From the NCBI GenBank assembly GCA_903913145.1, contig CAIWKC010000084.1, positions 1 to 44,235 of the forward strand: DNA of 44,235 bases. Reading direction: 5' to 3'. The notes beneath the pieces were generated by a model. It worked only from the letters and a program-made list of their open reading frames with translations. It was not told where the DNA came from and did not search any database. Positions 19,037 through 26,586 of this stretch are shown in pieces. Both the position numbers and the translations under genes were made by a program. Position 1 is the first letter of the stretch. Every line of letters begins with the position of its first letter. This DNA comes from an uncultured Gallionellaceae bacterium. Its GTDB lineage: Bacteria; Pseudomonadota; Gammaproteobacteria; Burkholderiales; Gallionellaceae.

Positions 19037-20064
19037 GTTTGATCAATCAGGTTTTAATTGATTTGGAGAAGCGCGGCATTGCCAGAGAAGCGTCAGGGGA
19101 CGATGCAATCAGGGTTACCCACGAACAGACAGAATCAAGATTATTGTTGTACATTTTGATTGGCGTATTATGTGTTGGCTTGGTTGCGGCCATATGGGCT
19201 ATTAAACGCAAACCGACAGCCATCCCTAAACCTGTCGTATTGACACCGTCAGTTCCTCTGGAAGGTGTATTGGCGATTTCTCATGCTGTCATCCCCTCTC
19301 AAGTACAGGCCGTTTCTTCGGTGGAGGCGGATTCGAGTCCATCGACAGGAAATTTACATGTAAAACCACTTGTCAGTTTGTCAAAACCGGGCCCTGCTGT
19401 TGCTGCGTCTTCTGTATTACCTCATCCGGCAAATACAATTGTGCGAACGGCTTCAGTGGTACCGGTAACCAACCAATTTAAAACAGTAAGTCTGCAGCAA
19501 CAAGCCGAAAATGAATTCCGCAAAGCTTATCTTCTGGCACAGCAAGGTCAACTAAAAGAAGCTGCAGACGGTTATGAATTGGCGCTACATCTAGATCCCT
19601 CGCATGTTCTGGCGCGTGAAGCCCTGTTGTCGGTGCTGCTGGAAAGCAAACGCAATATTGAGGCTGAAAATGTGCTGAAAGAGGCACTCAGTCAGGATGA
19701 TAAACAAACGCATTACGCCATGCTACTCGCGCGTTTGCAGGTGGAGCGAAATGCTGTTCCTCTGGCTTTGGAAACGCTGGAAAGATCATTACCTTATGCC
19801 GAACGCTTGGCTGATTATCAAGCATTCATGGCGGCATTGCTGCAAAGGCAAGGGCGACACAAGGACGCGATACCTTTTTATCAGAATGCATTACTGTTGT
19901 CACCGGCATCCGGTTTATGGCTAATGGGATTGGGCATTTCATTGCAAGCTGAGCTACGCAAAGATGAAGCGCTCGATATTTATAAACGAGCCATTGAGAC
20001 GCATAGCCTAAGCCCGGAATTGCAGGCATTTGTGGAACAAAAAATAAAGGAAATGAAACCGTAA
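19033..20064 (+). CDS. mshN: MSHA biogenesis protein MshN (TPR protein)
   Basis: The product has 343 residues from ATG 19033. It starts MSLINQVLIDLEKRG, the conserved MshN opening, and has a membrane helix at about residues 38-58 (LLLYILIGVLCVGLVAAIWA). A P/V/S-rich periplasmic linker and tetratricopeptide repeats (about 160-340, for example AYLLAQQGQLKEAADGYELA) follow. MshN is taken to support pilus or secretin assembly in the periplasm. It is the last msh gene here. The motor ATPase mshE, platform mshG and pilin genes do not follow, and the next gene is convergent comF. Confidence 0.85.
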   Translation: MSLINQVLIDLEKRGIAREASGDDAIRVTHEQTESRLLLYILIGVLCVGLVAAIWAIKRKPTAIPKPVVLTPSVPLEGVLAISHAVIPSQVQAVSSVEADSSPSTGNLHVKPLVSLSKPGPAVAASSVLPHPANTIVRTASVVPVTNQFKTVSLQQQAENEFRKAYLLAQQGQLKEAADGYELALHLDPSHVLAREALLSVLLESKRNIEAENVLKEALSQDDKQTHYAMLLARLQVERNAVPLALETLERSLPYAERLADYQAFMAALLQRQGRHKDAIPFYQNALLLSPASGLWLMGLGISLQAELRKDEALDIYKRAIETHSLSPELQAFVEQKIKEMKP

Positions 20065-20118
20065 TTAAAGAACTAAGGGCAAGTTTATCAGTCTTTCAAT
20101 TTTTAAGACTTTGAAGTC

Positions 20119-20814
20119 TCAGCGGGGTAGCGTTCGCGCCAATACCCAAGCGCTTACCTTTGTTGCTCCCTTTTGACGCAAAGTCCGCGCCAGTTCCTCG
20201 ATTGTTGTTCCTGTAGTCATGACATCATCAACGATAGCGATATGTTTCCCGGTTAGATCGGCTGAACAGTCAAATGCTCCGCGCATATTTTTGCCACGCT
20301 CTTGCCATGGTAATGAAGATTGATGCGGTGTATTGCGCGTGCGTGAACAAATATCGGTTAGCAGAGAAATACCAAAATGGCGGGCGAGGCGCTGGGCTAA
20401 CAAATATGACTGATTAAAGCCGCGCTCGCGTAAACGCAAGGGGTGCAATGGCATCGCAACAATAAAATCAGGCCGGATAGTAATGCGCGATGCGAGCGCA
20501 TCGGCAAGTTGGTTTGTTAGCGCAAAGCGGCCGGAAAACTTGACTGCCTGCACAAGTTTATCGACAGGAAAAGCATAAGCAAAAGCCGCTGAGGTAGTCT
20601 CAAAACTTGGCGCATGTTTTAGACATTTGCCGCATATTTCTCCATTAAGTGTGGGTAGTCCGCAGACTGGACAGTGATCACTTCCCAAACGCGGTAAATC
20701 CGCATCGCATGCCCGGCACCAAACACCGTCCATGCTAAATGCGCCGCATAAAATGCAGGGCTGAACCGGCATAACTTGCTTAAATTTTAGGCTATTGTTA
20801 AATATACGAAACAT
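20119..20814 (-). CDS. comF: ComF family phosphoribosyltransferase-like protein
   Basis: ComF/GntX proteins take part in DNA uptake and use of DNA as nutrient; the biochemical role is not settled. The product has two zinc-ribbon-like cysteine pairs (CILCG and CRAC, then CPVCG and CGKC). A PRTase domain follows, with AMPLHPLRLRERGFNQSYLL and the phosphoribosyl-diphosphate loop IAIVDDVMTTGTTIEE. The start is uncertain. ATG 20814 gives 231 residues; ATG 20772, just before VQPCILCG, gives 217. Neither has a good ribosome site. It is divergent from bioB, as in many betaproteobacteria where comF, bioC and other bio genes cluster. Confidence 0.88.
   Translation of the reverse strand: MFRIFNNSLKFKQVMPVQPCILCGAFSMDGVWCRACDADLPRLGSDHCPVCGLPTLNGEICGKCLKHAPSFETTSAAFAYAFPVDKLVQAVKFSGRFALTNQLADALASRITIRPDFIVAMPLHPLRLRERGFNQSYLLAQRLARHFGISLLTDICSRTRNTPHQSSLPWQERGKNMRGAFDCSADLTGKHIAIVDDVMTTGTTIEELARTLRQKGATKVSAWVLARTLPR
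20776..20804 (+). promoter_or_regulatory. possible bioB promoter inside the 5' end of comF
   Basis: TTGCTT at 20776-20781 and TAAATA at 20799-20804 have 17 bases between them. They would start transcription near 20811, giving a leader of about 36 bases to ATG 20847. I see no convincing BirA-type palindrome. The match is moderate and lies in AT-rich sequence, so this is tentative. Confidence 0.3.
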
Positions 20815-20846
20815 CGAAATTGACAGGCGCCATGGTTTAATCGAAG

Positions 20847-21875
20847 ATGCCGGTTGTTAATTACGTCCATTCTGCCATGCAAATTCAAGCCGTAAAGCTT
20901 TATCGTTCGACTCCTGAAATTAAAACAGAACAACAACGTTGGACAGTTGACGAGATCGAATCGTTATTCAAGCTACCTTTCGCCGACTTACTGTATCGCG
21001 CTCAGCAGATACACCGCGAACATTTTGACCCGAATCAGGTGCAACTTTCCACGTTGCTGTCAATCAAGACCGGTGGCTGCTCTGAAGATTGCGGTTATTG
21101 CCCGCAATCGGCATTTCACTCTGCGGGTGTGGAAAACAAAAAAATGCTGGATGTAAGTGAAGTCGTCAAAGCGGCCAAAGCTGCCCAGCATGCCGGCGCG
21201 GATCGTTTTTGCATGGGAGCCGCATGGCGTGAACCTTCGGAAGAAGACATGATTGCAGTGGTTGAAATGGTCAAAGCGGTGCGTGGTTTGGGTATGGAAA
21301 CTTGCGCCACGCTGGGCATGTTGAGTAATGAGCAGACTGAACAATTGCGCCATGCCGGACTGGATTATTACAACCACAATCTGGACACCTCGCCGGAATT
21401 TTATGGCGACATTATCAGCACACGCGACTATCAGGATCGCCTGGATACCTTGGAAAGGGTGCGCAAAGCAGGTATGCATGTTTGCAGTGGCGGCATTGTC
21501 GGCATGGGTGAAAATCTGACACAGCGTGCGGGACTGATTGCGCAATTGGCAAACATGGAACCATACCCCGAAAGTGTGCCGATCAATAATTTGGTCAAGG
21601 TTGAAGGCACTCCACTTGCACAAACTGAAGACTTGGACCCGTTTGATTTTGTGCGCACCATCGCCGTTGCACGCATCACCATGCCCAAAGCGCGGGTGCG
21701 CTTATCAGCAGGTCGCCAGCAGATGAGCGATGCCATACAAGCATTGTGTTTCCTAGCCGGAGCTAATTCAATTTTTTACGGAGAACAGCTACTAACCACA
21801 GGCAATCCGGAAGTCGAAAAGGATCGCGCGTTGATGGATAAGTTGGGGATGTATCCGTTTGCCGAGAAACACTGA
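20847..21875 (+). CDS. bioB: biotin synthase
   Basis: BioB is a radical-SAM enzyme that inserts sulfur into dethiobiotin to make biotin. The 342-residue product has the SAM cluster motif CSEDCGYC (C78, C82, C85) and the family segments [34 protein letters not shown] and [11 protein letters not shown], with the ending [23 protein letters not shown] 20847 is used; ATG 20877 is also in frame and would fit families that begin a few residues before the conserved [10 protein letters not shown], so the first ten residues are doubtful. It opens the bio operon, but a DUF559 gene and repeats separate it from bioF. There is no bioA in the window. Confidence 0.95.
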   Translation: MPVVNYVHSAMQIQAVKLYRSTPEIKTEQQRWTVDEIESLFKLPFADLLYRAQQIHREHFDPNQVQLSTLLSIKTGGCSEDCGYCPQSAFHSAGVENKKMLDVSEVVKAAKAAQHAGADRFCMGAAWREPSEEDMIAVVEMVKAVRGLGMETCATLGMLSNEQTEQLRHAGLDYYNHNLDTSPEFYGDIISTRDYQDRLDTLERVRKAGMHVCSGGIVGMGENLTQRAGLIAQLANMEPYPESVPINNLVKVEGTPLAQTEDLDPFDFVRTIAVARITMPKARVRLSAGRQQMSDAIQALCFLAGANSIFYGEQLLTTGNPEVEKDRALMDKLGMYPFAEKH

Positions 21876-21883
21876 GTTTTTCA

Positions 21884-22366
21884 GTGGTTGAAATACAAAA
21901 ATCTAACCCCCCTCAGTGCCCTCTTGTCAGGGGGGAAGACGGGGGTTTCCCGGACATGGTTGTGGGGTGGGGCGAAGTAGCTCCTTCCCTGAAAAGGGGA
22001 AGTAGGGAAGGGTTAGATTTTATTCCATACGACACAAAACTCATCGCATTAGCTCGAGCCAACAGGAAAAATTCCACCGTTGCCGAACAAAAAATCAGGT
22101 TCGAAATATTACGTAGCCGCCAATTTCCGAACTACAAATTGCTGCGACAAAAGGCAATTGATCGTTTCATTGTGGATTTCTATTGTTCATCACTGCGCTG
22201 GGTGATTGAATTAGATGGTGATAGTCATGCAGAAGATATGGCTTATGACGTTAAGCGCACACAAATTTTACAAGGCCACAATTTAGCCGTTACGCGCTAT
22301 ACAAACCATGATGTGTTACATAACATCAGCGGGATTTTTGACGATATGACAAGGCTGGTTGCCTGA
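21884..22366 (+). CDS. DUF559 (Vsr-like PD-(D/E)XK fold) protein inserted between bioB and bioF
   Basis: The recognisable domain begins near base 22022 with IPYDTKLIALARANRKNSTV. AEQKIRFEILRSRQFPNYKL, FIVDFYCSSLRWVIELDGDS and a C-terminal segment around VTRYTNHDVLHNI follow. These are the DUF559 landmarks, related to very-short-patch-repair endonucleases; the acidic residues in FIVDFY and IELDGDSH are the putative catalytic ones. No enzyme activity is established for most members. GTG 21884 gives 160 residues and ATG 21956 gives 136. Both starts lie before or within the inverted repeat at 21898-22021, and there is no start codon after it. The stop overlaps the bioF ATG by one base, so bioF translation is probably coupled to it. 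Confidence 0.75.
   Translation: MVEIQKSNPPQCPLVRGEDGGFPDMVVGWGEVAPSLKRGSREGLDFIPYDTKLIALARANRKNSTVAEQKIRFEILRSRQFPNYKLLRQKAIDRFIVDFYCSSLRWVIELDGDSHAEDMAYDVKRTQILQGHNLAVTRYTNHDVLHNISGIFDDMTRLVA
21898..22021. repeat. inverted pair of GC-rich repeats covering the start of the DUF559 gene
   Basis: AAAATCTAACCC at 21898-21909 and GGGTTAGATTTT at 22010-22021 are perfect 12-base inverted copies. The similarity continues inward: both arms run through C-rich sequence to a TCAGGG and then a G-rich block. The pair looks like two copies of one palindromic repeat facing each other, about 124 bases overall. Confidence 0.7.
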
Positions 22367-23526
22367 TGCCATTCACCGAGCTTCAAAGTAAACTTGATGA
22401 GCGTGCTGAGCAGGGTCTGCTACGCAGTCGGCGCACATTGGCAAGTCCGCAATCGCCATACATCATTGTAGATGGCACAGCCTATCTCGCCTTTAGTAGC
22501 AACGACTATCTCGGACTTGCCAATCATCCGCAACTCATTAAAGCATTGCAGCTCGGAGCCCAGCAATGGGGTGTGGGGGCGGGCGCCGCACATTTGGTGA
22601 ACGGGCATTTTGATGCCCATCACCAACTGGAACAGCAACTTGCCAACTTTATCGGGAAACCTGCCACACTGTTGTTTTCCACCGGCTACATGGCTAATCA
22701 GGGTGTGGTACAAGCCTTGGTAGGCAAGGCCGATACGGTCTTTGCCGACAAGCTCAATCATGCTTCGCTAAACGATGCCATGTTGCTTTCGCGCGCAACG
22801 GTGAAACGCTATCGGCATGGAGACACGGCACAGTTGTCGCAATTGTTGTCGCAAGTGCAAAGTGGCAGAAAACTGGTTATTAGCGATGCAGTATTTAGCA
22901 TGGATGGTGATGTTGCCCCGTTACGTGAGTTGTTGGCGTTGTGCGAGCAATACGATGCATGGCTGTATGTGGATGATGCGCACGGATTTGGTGTACTGGG
23001 AGCGCAGGGTCGAGGGTCTCTGGCACATTTCGGTATTCAATCGGAACGTATCATTTATATGGCGACCTTGGGCAAAGCTGCAGGGGTTTCCGGCGCGTTT
23101 GTAGCAGCGGAGCAAGTTGTGATTGATACGCTTGTGAATAATGCGCACAGCTACGTATATACCACGGCAGCGCCACCGGCTCTATCCGTTGCGTTATTGC
23201 AGAGTTTGCAATTGATCGGGCAAGGTGATGAATTGCGAACGCACCTGAAGCGTCTGATTGCGCAATTGCGTAACGGTTTGTCAGATTTGCCGTGGCGATT
23301 AATGCCCTCGGATACCGCTATCCAGCCGCTGCTGATTGGTGATAATAAATATGCAGTGAGATTGAGTGAAGGATTGCGTGAACGCGGCATATGGGTTGCT
23401 GCGATTCGCCCGCCAACAGTGCCACAGGGCACAGCAAGGCTACGCATCACTTTGTCTGTTGCACATAACGAGGCTGATGTGGATAAACTAATTGGTGTAT
23501 TGCATGAGCTTGCTAAGGAATTTTAG
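22366..23526 (+). CDS. bioF: 8-amino-7-oxononanoate synthase
   Basis: BioF is a pyridoxal-phosphate enzyme that condenses pimeloyl-ACP (or CoA) with L-alanine. The 386-residue product shows FSSNDYLGLANHP, GAGAAHLVNGHFDAHHQLE, LLFSTGYMANQGVVQAL, DKLNHASLNDAM and the aspartate pair of YVDDAHGFGVLG. The cofactor lysine is K237 in ATLGKAAGVSG. The C terminus has IRPPTVPQGTARLRITLS. ATG 22366 shares one base with the upstream stop (TGATG). The enzyme is complete, so the upstream insertion has not broken it. Confidence 0.95.
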   Translation: MPFTELQSKLDERAEQGLLRSRRTLASPQSPYIIVDGTAYLAFSSNDYLGLANHPQLIKALQLGAQQWGVGAGAAHLVNGHFDAHHQLEQQLANFIGKPATLLFSTGYMANQGVVQALVGKADTVFADKLNHASLNDAMLLSRATVKRYRHGDTAQLSQLLSQVQSGRKLVISDAVFSMDGDVAPLRELLALCEQYDAWLYVDDAHGFGVLGAQGRGSLAHFGIQSERIIYMATLGKAAGVSGAFVAAEQVVIDTLVNNAHSYVYTTAAPPALSVALLQSLQLIGQGDELRTHLKRLIAQLRNGLSDLPWRLMPSDTAIQPLLIGDNKYAVRLSEGLRERGIWVAAIRPPTVPQGTARLRITLSVAHNEADVDKLIGVLHELAKEF

Positions 23527-23546
23527 ATTCGCGCAGCGATGCGTGT

Positions 23547-23583
23547 GCCCCCTCTCTCTATGGGGGAGGGTTGGGGTAGGGGA
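23547..23583 (-). repeat. GC-rich repeat between bioF and bioH
   Basis: The forward strand reads CCCCCTCTCTCTATGGGGGA followed by GGGTTGGGGTAGGGG. Read on the reverse strand it begins CCCCTACCCCAACCCTCCCC, close to the unit at 8128. It folds into a C/G hairpin. Its last bases provide the AGGGGA that acts as the ribosome site of bioH. Confidence 0.6.
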
Positions 23584-23591
23584 AACGAACA

Positions 23592-24389
23592 ATGCAAATT
23601 GCCATGCACGTTGAAAGAATAGGTAGTGGTGCTCCGCTATTGATGATTCACGGCTGGGGAATGCATGGGGGAGTCTGGAGCGAAGTCGCAAAAATACTGG
23701 CAGCAAATTTTCGAGTTCATAGCGTTGATCTGCCAGGATACGGATATTCGAAAAATGCAGGATGGGTGGCAACAAAATCACCTATCCTGCTTAATGAGGT
23801 TGTAGATAGGTTGTCGGCAAATTTTGTTGAACCGCTTACCGTGTGCGGATGGTCGCTAGGCGGTCAAATTGCACTGCGCTGGGCCACGCGCGAACCGGAC
23901 AAAGTGCGACGTTTGATTCTGGTAGCAAGTACGCCTTGTTTCTCCGAACGAGAAGACTGGCCTTTCGGTATGGAAAAAAAAGTGCTGGAGAAGTTTGCTG
24001 TCGAATTAGAACAAAATCACGCAGCCACATTACGTCGCTTCATCACGTTACAATTACGGGGTAGCGAAAATGAGCGAGAGTTATTGGCGAAATTGCGCGA
24101 GCGTTTGTTCAGCCACGGTGAACCGGATATGCAAGCATTGCGCGACGGATTGAGTATTCTGCGTGATGTTGATTTGCGGAGTGAATTGCAGAGTGTAGCT
24201 CAGCCGGCCATGATAATCGCCGGTGAGCGTGACAAACTGACGCCGCCGGGAGCATCACGCCATTTGGCAGAAAATATTTCGGATGCCAGTTTGGTGGAAG
24301 TAAAAGGCGCAGCGCATGCCCCATTTCTTTCTCACCCTGATGAGTTTGTGAAGCAAGTGAAAATATTTATGGGAAGCCAAATTAATTAG
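23592..24389 (+). CDS. bioH: pimeloyl-ACP methyl ester carboxylesterase
   Basis: BioH removes the methyl group from pimeloyl-ACP methyl ester, ending the pimelate-forming part of biotin synthesis. The 265-residue alpha/beta hydrolase has LLMIHGWGMHGGVWSEVA (oxyanion region), the nucleophile S88 in CGWSLGGQIALRW, an acid in IIAGERDKLTPP and the histidine in VKGAAHAPFLSHPDEF. The GWSLGG elbow and neighbours mark it as BioH rather than a generic esterase. ATG 23592 is chosen because AGGGGA lies 8-9 bases upstream; ATG 23604 would put the serine at 84, close to E. coli S82. Confidence 0.92.
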   Translation: MQIAMHVERIGSGAPLLMIHGWGMHGGVWSEVAKILAANFRVHSVDLPGYGYSKNAGWVATKSPILLNEVVDRLSANFVEPLTVCGWSLGGQIALRWATREPDKVRRLILVASTPCFSEREDWPFGMEKKVLEKFAVELEQNHAATLRRFITLQLRGSENERELLAKLRERLFSHGEPDMQALRDGLSILRDVDLRSELQSVAQPAMIIAGERDKLTPPGASRHLAENISDASLVEVKGAAHAPFLSHPDEFVKQVKIFMGSQIN

Positions 24390-24426
24390 CCACAGAGGAC
24401 GCAGATAAATATGTGATCACTGTGGC
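24389..24426. repeat. hairpin repeat between bioH and bioC
   Basis: GCCACAG at 24389-24395 and CTGTGGC at 24420-24426 are perfect inverted copies around 24 bases. The left part, CCACAGAGGACGCAGA, resembles a dispersed intergenic repeat of the form CCACAGAGGACACAGA seen in many proteobacteria. It starts inside the bioH stop codon and is followed by AAAAAAGG, which may help bioC translation. Confidence 0.5.
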
Positions 24427-24443
24427 AAAAAAGGTTTTTAACA

Positions 24444-25313
24444 ATGAATGAATTCGAAATAGACAAGAAGCAAGTACGTCGTGCCTTCAGTCGTGCAGCG
24501 CAGAATTACGATGCCGCTGCAGTGTTGCAGCGCGAAGTCTGTACTCGCATGCTGGAAAAACTGAGTTGCATTAAGCTGCAACCCTCGCGCATTATTGACG
24601 TTGGCAGCGGCACAGGGTGGGGCACTCGCCAATTGGGTGAGCGTTATCAGAAGACTGACATCATGGCGCTGGACATTGCTATAGGAATGTTACAAGCAGC
24701 AAGAGGAACATCCAACTGGTGGCAGAAACTGTTTGCAGGAAAGCGTGAAAGTTTTGTTTGCGCAGATGTAGAGGCTTTGCCAATTGCTGCAAATAGTGTT
24801 GAGATGGTTTGGTCTAACCTGGCTCTGCAATGGTGTAATGATTTACCGTCGACTTTTGTTGAATTAAAGCGCGTGCTCAAAGTAGAAGGCTTGCTCATTT
24901 TTTCTACCTTCGGCGTAGATACCTTAAAAGAATTACGCAGCGCATTCAGTGAGGTGGACGGCTACAATCACCTGAGCCGCTTTATTGATTTGCACGACAT
25001 TGGCGATATGCTGGTGGGGGCTGGATTTGCCGATCCTGTCATGGAGATGGAAAGAATAACGCTGACCTACAATGACGTACGTGCAGTCATGCAAGATTTG
25101 AAAAGTATCGGTGCACATAATGCTACCGCGGGGCGTGCGTCGGGCATGATGGGCAAGTCTGCCTGGCAGAAAATTACCGAAAATTATGAAAAGTTGCGTC
25201 GTGATGGAAAACTGCCCGCTACCTTCGAGATTATTTACGGACATGCGTGGAAACCAGCACCCAAAAAAATTCAAGACGGGCGCGCTATCATCAACACAGA
25301 TTTTAAAATATGA
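24444..25313 (+). CDS. bioC: malonyl-ACP O-methyltransferase
   Basis: BioC methylates malonyl-ACP with S-adenosylmethionine so that the fatty acid synthesis enzymes can extend it to pimeloyl-ACP methyl ester. The 289-residue product has the opening DKKQVRRAFSRAAQNYDAAA, the SAM loop IIDVGSGTGWGTRQL, the conserved NLALQWCNDLPSTF, FSTFGVDTLKELRSAF and a C-terminal EIIYGHAWKP. All are BioC signatures. It is slightly longer than the E. coli enzyme (251), as is usual in betaproteobacteria. It overlaps bioD in an ATGA. Confidence 0.95.
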   Translation: MNEFEIDKKQVRRAFSRAAQNYDAAAVLQREVCTRMLEKLSCIKLQPSRIIDVGSGTGWGTRQLGERYQKTDIMALDIAIGMLQAARGTSNWWQKLFAGKRESFVCADVEALPIAANSVEMVWSNLALQWCNDLPSTFVELKRVLKVEGLLIFSTFGVDTLKELRSAFSEVDGYNHLSRFIDLHDIGDMLVGAGFADPVMEMERITLTYNDVRAVMQDLKSIGAHNATAGRASGMMGKSAWQKITENYEKLRRDGKLPATFEIIYGHAWKPAPKKIQDGRAIINTDFKI

Positions 25314-25972
25314 ACTATTTCATCACCGGCACCGATACAGGTGTTGGAAAAACGCTAGTGAGCTGTGCCTTACTTCATGCCTTTGCCGCACAAGGCAAGC
25401 GGGTGGTGGGATTTAAACCCGTGGCAGCAGGATGCGGTGAAAATGACCGTAGCGAAGATGCTGAACAATTGTGGGCTGCCAGCAACGTTCTGGCGACTTA
25501 TGGACAGATTAATCCGTATTGTTTTGTGCCTCCGATTGCGCCGCATATTGCAGCAAGACGTTCCGGTGTGCGCATTGAATTTAATCGCATCCTTACTTCT
25601 TTTCGCGAGCTGTCGAGTCAGGCTGATGTGGTGGTCGTGGAAGGCGCAGGGGGTTTTTTGATCCCTTTGAATGAAAAACAAGACGGAGGGCACCTTGCCC
25701 GCGAATTGGCCTTGCCGATTATCGTGGTTGTCGGAATGCGTTTGGGGTGTATCAACCATGCCTTACTGACACAGCGGGTGATTGAAGGCTGCGGTTTAAT
25801 ATGCGCGGGATGGGTTGCCAATGTTACGGATGCCGAGATGCTTGCCTTGAATGAAAATATTGAAGCCTTACAACAGCGCATCGCAGCTCCCTTGCTTGGA
25901 GTGGTTCCCTATCAACTCACCCCGGATGCGAACAGGGTCGCAGGGATGCTGGACATCAGTTTGCTGGGGTAG
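25310..25972 (+). CDS. bioD: dethiobiotin synthetase
   Basis: BioD closes the ureido ring of dethiobiotin from 7,8-diaminononanoate, CO2 and ATP. The 220-residue product has the P-loop FITGTDTGVGKTLVSCALL, the KPVAAGC substrate loop, VVVEGAGGFLIPLNEKQ and VVGMRLGCINHALLT. Its start overlaps the bioC stop by 4 bases. With bioB, F, H and C it leaves only the bioA step (diaminononanoate synthesis) unaccounted for in this window. Confidence 0.95.
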   Translation: MNYFITGTDTGVGKTLVSCALLHAFAAQGKRVVGFKPVAAGCGENDRSEDAEQLWAASNVLATYGQINPYCFVPPIAPHIAARRSGVRIEFNRILTSFRELSSQADVVVVEGAGGFLIPLNEKQDGGHLARELALPIIVVVGMRLGCINHALLTQRVIEGCGLICAGWVANVTDAEMLALNENIEALQQRIAAPLLGVVPYQLTPDANRVAGMLDISLLG

Positions 25973-25976
25973 GGAG

Positions 25977-26576
25977 ATGAACGTGAGCAGAATGTCTAAA
26001 CTGGTTATGTTAATTCTGCTGCTTGCGCTGGGTGCCTGCAACAAATCTGACTATCCCTCACCTCTTAATGCAATCGACATAAGCTGGCAACATGCGCAAG
26101 CAGATTTCCATTTATATAACGAGAGAGGTAAGCAACGTAGTTTGTCGGATTACAGGGGCAAGGTTGTGGTGCTATTCTTCGGCTATACCCATTGTCCCGA
26201 AGTGTGTCCCACTACTCTGGCGGATTTGGCGCATGCCATGCGTATGCTGGGACCGGATGCAAAAAAAGTGCAAGTGTTATTTGTCACTCTTGATCCGGAA
26301 CGGGATACCCCGGAAGTACTAGCCAAATATATTCCTTCTTTTGACCCCTCATTCGTCGGGCTGTCAGGCGACTCACAGGCTACAGCACAAGCAGCCAAAT
26401 CTTTTGGAGTGAACTATCAAAAACAATCAGATAATCATGGAAGTTATACGCTGGATCATTCGGATGGGACTTATTTGATTGGTGTTGAGGGTAAACCGTT
26501 GTGGATGTCGCGTTATGGGCAAAAGACGGATATGATTGTACAAGATATCAAATTGTTACTGGCTATCCACAACTGA
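25977..26576 (+). CDS. SCO1/SenC copper chaperone lipoprotein
   Basis: SCO proteins deliver copper to the CuA site of cytochrome c oxidase or keep its cysteines reduced. From ATG 25977 (GGGAG just upstream) the protein has 199 residues, with a lipoprotein signal ending LALGAC. The thioredoxin-like fold carries the copper motif HCPEVCP (C73, C77) and the distant ligand H161 in YTLDHSDGTYLI. It would sit on the periplasmic face of the membrane. It begins 4 bases after bioD, so it may ride on the biotin transcript. No oxidase genes are nearby. Confidence 0.9.
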   Translation: MNVSRMSKLVMLILLLALGACNKSDYPSPLNAIDISWQHAQADFHLYNERGKQRSLSDYRGKVVVLFFGYTHCPEVCPTTLADLAHAMRMLGPDAKKVQVLFVTLDPERDTPEVLAKYIPSFDPSFVGLSGDSQATAQAAKSFGVNYQKQSDNHGSYTLDHSDGTYLIGVEGKPLWMSRYGQKTDMIVQDIKLLLAIHN

Positions 26577-26586
26577 AAGGATTTGT

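Noticed and set aside
20106-20119. AGACTT-TG-AAGTCT hairpin between mshN and comF as a terminator
   Set aside because: The loop is too small, the stem is weak and no T-run follows it on either strand.
21060-21623. 187-codon minus-strand open frame
   Set aside because: It is antisense to the core of bioB, including the iron-sulfur cysteines, and has no protein-like features.
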